A DNA stretch of 64,000 bases from Acinetobacter lanii. Its GTDB lineage: Bacteria > Pseudomonadota > Gammaproteobacteria > Pseudomonadales > Moraxellaceae. A program made the translations under genes and the position numbers. The DNA lies in NCBI RefSeq assembly GCF_011578285.1, contig NZ_CP049916.1, positions 3,038,001-3,102,000 on the forward strand, in the 5' to 3' direction. The notes below the pieces were generated by a model. That model worked only from the letters and a program-made list of their open reading frames with translations. It ran no database searches and was not told where the DNA came from. Below, piece after piece: positions 58,602 to 64,000 of this stretch (the stretch's first letter is position 1; each line of letters begins with the position of its first letter).

Positions 58602-59969
58602 TTAGAGTACCATTGCAGCAATCCAACCAAAGACAATCATAGGGATGTTGTAATGCACAAAGGTCGGAATCACACTGTCTTTCATATGGTCGTGCTGACC
58701 ATCAATATTTAAGCCCGAGGTTGGCCCTAATGTTGAATCAGACGCCGGTGAACCTGCATCCCCTAAAGCGGCTGCCGTACCAATAATTGCGATGGTTGCT
58801 GCAGGGCTAAAACCAAATTGGATACATAAGGGGACATAAATAATCGCGAGAATTGGAACCGTCGAGAAAGAAGAGCCAATCCCCAAGGTAATCAACAAGC
58901 CAATAATCAGCATTAAGAAAGCTGCCAGCGGTTTACTGTTACCAATCCACTCTACAGAAGCCTGTACCAATGCAGGCACTTGATTGGTCGCCTCAATCAC
59001 CGAGGCAAAACCTTGTGCTGAGATCATGATAAAGCCCACCAAGGCCATCATGCGCATCCCGCTAATGATCACGTCATCCGCTTCACGCCATTTGAAAATC
59101 CCTGCACAACTTAGGATCGCAACCCCCACTAAACCTGCAAGAATCATCGAATCTGAATACAACTGAACAGCTAAGGTTGCAAGCACAGCAAAGCCTGCCA
59201 TGTACAAAGTAAATGGCGCAATTTTAGGTGCTTCATTGACAGGATCGACCATTTCACCTGAAATGCTTTGCACTTTTTCGACTACCGCCATATCGACATA
59301 GTCACGGGGTTTACGGTAGCTGAAGAACACCGCAATCAGTAAACCCACAAACATGCCCGATACCGGAATCGCCATCGCTTTTGGAATCTGATCATAGGTA
59401 ATTTGGAAACCATAGGGCTTACCAAAGGTATTGATGTTCTGACCCAAAATATCATTCAGGAAGATTGCACCAAAACCGACAGGAATCAGCATATAAGTCG
59501 CACATAGACCAAAGGTCAACAGGCATGCCACCAAACGACGGTCCAATCGCAAATGGTTAAACACATTCAGTAGCGGTGGAATCAACACCGGAATAAACGC
59601 GATATGTACTGGAATCACGTTTTGTGATGCCACAGCCGCCAAAGCAATGGTCGCAAAAATAATGTATTTGACTTTATTTTGCGCTTTTTTATCAGCATCC
59701 CCTTTCAAGGTTTTGATCAATTTATATGCCAATAAATCAGGTAAACCTGAACGTGCCAAAGCCAAGGCAAATGCACCGAGTACACCATAGGCCAAGGCAA
59801 TTTTTGCACCGCCGCCGAGGCCTTTGTCAAATGCTTCCAAGGTGCCTGCCAAGCCAAGCCCAGCCAATAAACCACCTGTTACTGCACCAATAATCAGTGC
59901 AAAAACAACAGGCACACGGGCTAAAGATAGTCCGAACATGACTACGATAGCAGCGATAATTGCAATCAT
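58602..59969 (-). CDS. YuiF-type Na+/H+ antiporter family protein
   Basis: 455 residues, about 11-12 membrane helices. Features: GGGAKIALAYGVLGAFALALARSG in the first half and GTAAALGDAGSPASDSTLGPTSGLN in the second, typical of the NhaC/YuiF branch of the ion transporter superfamily. Members exchange sodium for protons, and some carry histidine or other organic ions. Single gene; cargo not determined. Confidence 0.85.
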   Translation of the reverse strand: MIAIIAAIVVMFGLSLARVPVVFALIIGAVTGGLLAGLGLAGTLEAFDKGLGGGAKIALAYGVLGAFALALARSGLPDLLAYKLIKTLKGDADKKAQNKVKYIIFATIALAAVASQNVIPVHIAFIPVLIPPLLNVFNHLRLDRRLVACLLTFGLCATYMLIPVGFGAIFLNDILGQNINTFGKPYGFQITYDQIPKAMAIPVSGMFVGLLIAVFFSYRKPRDYVDMAVVEKVQSISGEMVDPVNEAPKIAPFTLYMAGFAVLATLAVQLYSDSMILAGLVGVAILSCAGIFKWREADDVIISGMRMMALVGFIMISAQGFASVIEATNQVPALVQASVEWIGNSKPLAAFLMLIIGLLITLGIGSSFSTVPILAIIYVPLCIQFGFSPAATIAIIGTAAALGDAGSPASDSTLGPTSGLNIDGQHDHMKDSVIPTFVHYNIPMIVFGWIAAMVL

Positions 59970-60107
59970 AAGAAGAGAGGATTAGAAAAAAAAACGCATT
60001 TTAACAGAGATTAATCTTTAAAATGTCTTCACTCATCTAATTATTTTTTATTCAAAACTGCGCATATTTGGCTCATTTGATTAGGCAAGCTAAAGCTTAA
60101 TCGCTTG

Positions 60108-60980
60108 TCAGTGCTGATGTTTTGATGCAAAAGCTGCAATGTACGCCGCTATTTCCTGCGGTCGACTCAACACCGCCCAATGGTTGGCATCAACATCGAC
60201 ACGTTCAAATTCACTCGCCCATTTTGGAATTTCATCAATCAATTCAGGACTCACAAAATTATCACGCTTCAGCACCACCGCTTGTACAGGACACACTGCA
60301 TGACGTTGACGCGGTTTGAGTAAACGTGGAATAAAGTTGGCACGGTATAAAGCAATGCCGTGCTCACCATCTTTGGCAATATTGTGATTTAAGGGTAGAT
60401 CTTTCTTTTGTTCTAATTGATTTAAAACTTTGCCCCAACGTTCAGGATTAAACAGATGCCAAATGGTCGGTGCCAAGATGGGCAGTTGAAAAGCCACGAT
60501 GTACCAAGACTTAAACAACTGCTTAAAGAATTTAGGTTTTTGATGTTTAAACTGATCTCGCATCCAAAACGCGGCATGGTCTAAGCAGGGTCCTGAAATG
60601 GTGGTATAGGACAACATGCGATCTTTAAACTTGGCTTCTGTGACCGACTCCCACGTTTGGATCGAACCCCAATCGTGCGCGGCAATATGAAACTGACGAT
60701 TCGGCAACAACTGATTCACCACCGCTTCTAAGTCTAAGGACAATTGCGGCAAAGCATAGGCACGAATCTTTTTTGGCACTGTTGATTGCCCTGCGCCACG
60801 GACATCGTAAGTCACCACATAAAAGTCTTGGATCAAATGCTGAATAATCGGTTCCCAAACCTCTTGATTATCCGGATAGCCATGCACCAAAACCAAAGCG
60901 GATTTTTGACTGTCGCCCCATGTTTTGGCGAAGAGTTTTTGTTGATCTGTTGTTTCAATCCAATGCGTGACAAATTGCAT
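60108..60980 (-). CDS. Alpha/beta hydrolase, epoxide hydrolase-like
   Basis: 290 residues, alpha/beta fold. Oxyanion HGYPD (34-38), nucleophile Asp in AAHDWGSIQ, which is the Asp-based nucleophile elbow of epoxide hydrolases and haloalkane dehalogenases, and C-terminal His in ANHWAVLSRP. A lid domain lies at ~140-220. No signal peptide. Substrate unknown. Single gene, divergent from the DUF4442 gene. Confidence 0.85.
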   Translation of the reverse strand: MQFVTHWIETTDQQKLFAKTWGDSQKSALVLVHGYPDNQEVWEPIIQHLIQDFYVVTYDVRGAGQSTVPKKIRAYALPQLSLDLEAVVNQLLPNRQFHIAAHDWGSIQTWESVTEAKFKDRMLSYTTISGPCLDHAAFWMRDQFKHQKPKFFKQLFKSWYIVAFQLPILAPTIWHLFNPERWGKVLNQLEQKKDLPLNHNIAKDGEHGIALYRANFIPRLLKPRQRHAVCPVQAVVLKRDNFVSPELIDEIPKWASEFERVDVDANHWAVLSRPQEIAAYIAAFASKHQH

Positions 60981-61103
60981 AACCGCTTTACCTTTTTGTT
61001 ATTTTATTGACCCATTTACAACTTTAAAAAACATTAGGATCAATGTCAGGATGATTTTTGTACTTTAGTATGAATTCACTCCCGATAAAAATAATTGACC
61101 CAA

Positions 61104-61592
61104 ATGAGTATTTTCAAAAAAATTGCAACCATTCCTTTTGTGTCTAAATACATGATTAATCACTTTGCCCCCTACCAAGGTGCAGGCATTGTGGTGGATA
61201 AAATTGATCTGAAGAATTATCACATTCGCGTCAAAATGCCCCTGACCCGAAGTAATAAAAATATTGTTGGTGTGCATTTTGGCGGCAGCTTATATGCCAT
61301 GGTTGACCCCTTTTACATGACTTTACTGATGTATCATTTAGGCTCGGAATATATCGTGTGGGACAAGGCAGCCAATATTGAATTTTTAAGTCCAGGTCGC
61401 AGTACGGTGTATGCGGACTTTCGCTTAAATGCTGAAGAAATTCACACCGTTAAAACATTGGCTGACAATCATGCGCCGGTGTATCGCAATTACGATATCG
61501 ACATTATGGATGAGTCAGGCTTACGTGTGGCACGGGTCAATAAAACCTTATATATCCGCCGTAAAAAACCCAAAGGTACCCGCCTAAAATAA
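61104..61592 (+). CDS. DUF4442 hotdog-fold protein (thioesterase-like)
   Basis: 162 residues. DUF4442 recognised from VKMPLTRSNKNIVGVHFGGSLYAMVDPFYM and WDKAANIEFLSPGRSTVYADF, a hotdog fold related to acyl-CoA thioesterases. The conserved Asn/His at the fold core are present. Biochemical activity of most members is untested. ATG 61104 is preferred to TTG 61095. A terminator follows at once. Confidence 0.82.
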   Translation: MSIFKKIATIPFVSKYMINHFAPYQGAGIVVDKIDLKNYHIRVKMPLTRSNKNIVGVHFGGSLYAMVDPFYMTLLMYHLGSEYIVWDKAANIEFLSPGRSTVYADFRLNAEEIHTVKTLADNHAPVYRNYDIDIMDESGLRVARVNKTLYIRRKKPKGTRLK

Positions 61593-61622
61593 AAAAAGGC
61601 GCTGAATACAGCACCTTTTTTT
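61589..61622. terminator. Terminator between DUF4442 and glycine-zipper lipoprotein genes
   Basis: AAAAAGGCGCTG (up to 61604) pairs with CAGCACCTTTTT (from 61609), one mismatch, flanked by A- and T-runs. Converging genes share it. Confidence 0.8.
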
Positions 61623-61678
61623 ATGTGTTAAATCAGCCTTGATGGCTTAAGAGCTTACTGAGAGACTTAGCTAGCGGG

Positions 61679-62035
61679 TTATTTACGTTGCTCAATGGCT
61701 GCACCTGCACCGCCACCAATCGCCCCCCCAATGGCTGCGCCAGTATTGCCACCAAAGATGCTTTTCCCTACAGCTGAACCGACTGCACCACCGACACCAC
61801 TATATGTGGCATTTCGGTTGGAACCATTAGAGACTTTACTCCCCGCTGCTGCGCCTGCACCACCACCAATCGCCGCGCCGACACCATTACCGACATTATT
61901 ACCGACGCCGCCACCCAATGCACCACCGAGCGCCGCTGCGCCTACGCGTTGATCGTTGGCTGACATATTTTCACAACCGACCATCATCAAGCCAGATAGT
62001 GTTGCGATAGAAAGGGTTGCCATTACTTTTTTCAT
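61679..62035 (-). CDS. Glycine-zipper lipoprotein
   Basis: 118 residues. Lipobox MVGC with Cys21, then three glycine-rich repeats (GAAALGGALGGGVGN; GAAIGGGAGAAAGS; GAAIGGAIGGGAGAA). Lipoproteins with the glycine-zipper motif sit in the outer membrane, many of them called SlyB- or YgdR-like. Single gene with its own promoter region. Function unknown. Confidence 0.82.
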   Translation of the reverse strand: MKKVMATLSIATLSGLMMVGCENMSANDQRVGAAALGGALGGGVGNNVGNGVGAAIGGGAGAAAGSKVSNGSNRNATYSGVGGAVGSAVGKSIFGGNTGAAIGGAIGGGAGAAIEQRK

Positions 62036-62136
62036 GATCCTTCACCTTGTTGATTGATTGCTTTAAGCATAACGTCAATACAGTGCTTAAATCATAAGTT
62101 ATTGTTAAGTTAAGCGAGGGTTTCATTTCCAATTGT

Positions 62137-62163
62137 AAAAAAGCGCTCATTGAGCGCTTTTTT
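62137..62163 (-). terminator. Terminator of the secreted protein gene at 62193
   Basis: AAAAAAGCGCTCA (62137-62149) and TGAGCGCTTTTTT (62151-62163) form a perfect stem with a one-base centre. Confidence 0.85.
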
Positions 62164-62192
62164 GTTGTTGAGTGAAATCTCAATCAATCATC

Positions 62193-62744
62193 TTATTCCG
62201 CAGGTTGAGCTTCATCAAATACCACAATGTCTTTGGTCACTGTGCCATTTTCTGACACCACGGCATGGCTCATTTTTTCATTGGCTTCAGGATGACTTTG
62301 CTGATCAAGCAAAAGCTGACGTTTAACCACTTCACCATCTTTTTTAATCTCGACACCTGCCGCGTCAATCACTTTTTTTTGTGATAAGACTTGTTCATCT
62401 TGTTTCAAGGTTTGAATCACTTCAATTTTAGAGGTCGGTACAATCACCCCGCCTTGCTTCAATACAGGAACAGATAAACCTTTGTCTGAGAATGTTGCTT
62501 CATTGTCTTGAGAGACTAATTCACGCGCCACGATGTCTTTACCTTGATTGGTTACTTCAAAAACCGTCGCTTCTACCGTACGTACCGGTGCCTGACCTTC
62601 AACACGACGAATCACTTGGGTTTTCACTACAGGCACCACCGCTTTGTCATCGACCACAATGCTGTTCGGCATGGGTTTCGCCATAGTTGCTGTTGAAGCG
62701 AGCACCAATAAAGATAAAGAAACTTGTTTAGCTGTCATTTTCAT
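62193..62744 (-). CDS. Secreted protein of unknown function
   Basis: 183 residues. Signal peptide ending TATMA|KPMP. The mature chain is polar, with beta-strand-like stretches and repeats of V/I and K/E (AVVPVVKTQVIRRVEG; QVLSQKKVIDAAGVEIKKDG; VVKRQLLLDQQ). No cysteine and no family recognised. Probably periplasmic. Single gene upstream of rpoC's end, same strand. Confidence 0.62.
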   Translation of the reverse strand: MKMTAKQVSLSLLVLASTATMAKPMPNSIVVDDKAVVPVVKTQVIRRVEGQAPVRTVEATVFEVTNQGKDIVARELVSQDNEATFSDKGLSVPVLKQGGVIVPTSKIEVIQTLKQDEQVLSQKKVIDAAGVEIKKDGEVVKRQLLLDQQSHPEANEKMSHAVVSENGTVTKDIVVFDEAQPAE

Positions 62745-62884
62745 GCTTATTTCCCCTGATGAATCATTTGAATTTTAAAATTATCGTTGCTTATTCAACC
62801 ACTATATAAAAAATAGGCGCTTTATTAAAGCGTTCTTTTTCTTTTAATTTTCTCAGTTAATTTGACGTTTAATTTTAGGTGGCA

Positions 62885-62914
62885 TAAAAAAAGCCACCCG
62901 AAGGTGGCTTTTTT
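62885..62914 (-). terminator. Terminator of rpoC
   Basis: AAAAGCCACC (62889-62898) pairs with GGTGGCTTTT (62903-62912), tetraloop CGAA, T-run on the minus strand, 17 bases past the rpoC stop. Confidence 0.88.
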
Positions 62915-62928
62915 ATTTCAAGCTAAAC

Positions 62929-64000
62929 TTAGAATTGATCTTCGTTTAGTGCTTGAGAGAATGCTTGGTCAACTTCAGAGAAGTCATTTACAAGCTCATG
63001 CTCTGCAGCTTCAGCTTCTTGACGACGACGTTCTAAGTGGTAAGCCAAACCTGTACCCGCTGGGATCAAGCGACCTACAACCACGTTCTCTTTCAAGCCA
63101 CGTAATTCGTCTTCTTTACCTGTTACAGCCGCTTCAGTTAACACACGCGTAGTTTCCTGGAACGATGCAGCAGAGATGAACGAGTCAGTTGAAAGCGATG
63201 CTTTGGTAATACCCATCAATTGACGTTCAAACTTCGCTGGGAACTTGTTCTGAGCTGCCACAGCTTGGTTTTCTTGAACCACACGGATGTAGTCAATTTG
63301 CTCGCCTTTGATAAAGCTTGTATCACCACCGTCAGTGATATCAACTTTACGCAACATTTGACGTACGATAACTTCAATGTGCTTGTCGTTGATTTTTACA
63401 CCTTGGAGACGGTATACGTCTTGAACTTCGTTCACGATGTAATTTGTAAGCGCAACTTCGCCTTTCAAACGTAAGATGTCATGTGGGTTTTGTGGACCAT
63501 CAGAAATGGTTTCACCACGGTTGACATGCTCACCCTCGAACACGTTGATTGTACGCCACTTCGGAATAAGCTCTTCGTAGATCTCAGAGCCATCATCTGG
63601 AGTGATGACAAGACGGTTCTTACCCTTGGTCTCTTTACCGAAGCTGACAACACCCGAAATTTCAGCAAGAATTGCATGCTCTTTCGGTTTACGTGCTTCG
63701 AACAAGTCCGCTACGCGTGGTAGACCACCGGTAATGTCACGTGTACGTGAAGTTTCTTGTGGTACACGACCAATAACGTCACCCACACCAATGGTTTCTC
63801 CATCACGGACAGTCACAATGGTGTTTTGTGGTAAGAAGTAGAACTGTTCACCGCCATCCACTGTGTCTAACACAATCGCTGGACGTAAATCTTTACCTGA
63901 AGCAGGACGTGCTGTTACAGGCAGGATTTCAACAGTGGTCATACCGGTTGCATCATCAGTTTTCGATGTTGCTGTCACACCATCAGCGATTTGGCTGAAA
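62929..64000 (-). CDS. rpoC: RNA polymerase beta' subunit, C-terminal part (runs off the window)
   Basis: The last ~357 residues of RpoC, with the 5' part beyond the right edge. The frame is open to base 64000 and reads into [24 protein letters not shown], matching the RpoC C-terminal region; the stop at 62929 follows LNEDQF. The stretch includes the end of the large C-terminal domain ([48 protein letters not shown]). RpoC is the catalytic-cleft subunit of RNA polymerase. Apparent internal start codons near 63978 are within the gene. Confidence 0.97.
   Translation of the reverse strand, partial: FSQIADGVTATSKTDDATGMTTVEILPVTARPASGKDLRPAIVLDTVDGGEQFYFLPQNTIVTVRDGETIGVGDVIGRVPQETSRTRDITGGLPRVADLFEARKPKEHAILAEISGVVSFGKETKGKNRLVITPDDGSEIYEELIPKWRTINVFEGEHVNRGETISDGPQNPHDILRLKGEVALTNYIVNEVQDVYRLQGVKINDKHIEVIVRQMLRKVDITDGGDTSFIKGEQIDYIRVVQENQAVAAQNKFPAKFERQLMGITKASLSTDSFISAASFQETTRVLTEAAVTGKEDELRGLKENVVVGRLIPAGTGLAYHLERRRQEAEAAEHELVNDFSEVDQAFSQALNEDQF

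Overview
This window is a chromosomal segment of an Acinetobacter-type gammaproteobacterium (Moraxellaceae). The genus call rests on protein style (FadB/FadA, LpxO, a pilBCD-coaE locus, a pilin followed by TfpX and a PglL-type oligosaccharyltransferase), on moderate-to-low GC by eye, and on the order tpiA-secG-tRNA-Leu-tRNA-fMet-rimP-nusA-infB-rbfA. I cannot assign a species. Most of the window is core genome. I see no insertion sequence, prophage, integrase or CRISPR array.

Layout. Positions 1-1170 hold an iron-storage pair: bfd with a Fur-box-like palindrome upstream, then a bacterioferritin whose ferroxidase residues are largely replaced. Positions 1189-4227 (minus) are a type IV pilin locus: pilin, TfpX-type accessory protein and a PglL-like O-oligosaccharyltransferase. 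Positions 4426-6698 are a lemA/TPM operon. Positions 7736-14864 carry the translation/transcription cluster, including three identical initiator tRNAs and one tRNA-Leu(GAG). Positions 15131-19596 are pilB-pilC-pilD-coaE; the pilus assembly ATPase, platform protein and prepilin peptidase there would act on the pilin encoded at 3691-4227.

Positions 19642-41000 are a mosaic of housekeeping genes: rlmB, ppnP, recN, yqgE-ruvX, an AaeXAB-like efflux operon next to an IclR regulator, an AlkB-like dioxygenase, an ABC exporter, pgsA, a thioesterase, uvrC, a Clp-like ATPase with only a D2 module, three small unknown genes and lpxO. Positions 41323-44661 are the fadBA beta-oxidation operon. Immediately after it, on the opposite strand, lies an AT-rich two-gene cassette (44708-45779): a Panacea/SocA-domain protein followed by a small protein with a MazF/PemK-like feel, the best candidate here for an uncharacterised toxin-antitoxin or defence module.

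Positions 45925-62744 are rich in envelope and secreted proteins of unknown function (an Ala-rich coiled-coil protein with two KKGWFSW motifs, a beta-barrel protein, a glycine-zipper lipoprotein, OmpW and others), mixed with a diguanylate cyclase, an FrnE-like oxidoreductase, htpG, a YuiF-type antiporter and a hydrolase. The window ends inside rpoC, whose 3' end is on the minus strand from 62929.

Rho-independent terminators are frequent and clear. Many serve two converging genes. All functional calls are by reading the sequence and recalling families; no search was run. Chosen starts differ from the longest possible ORF where a ribosome binding site or family alignment supports a downstream start.
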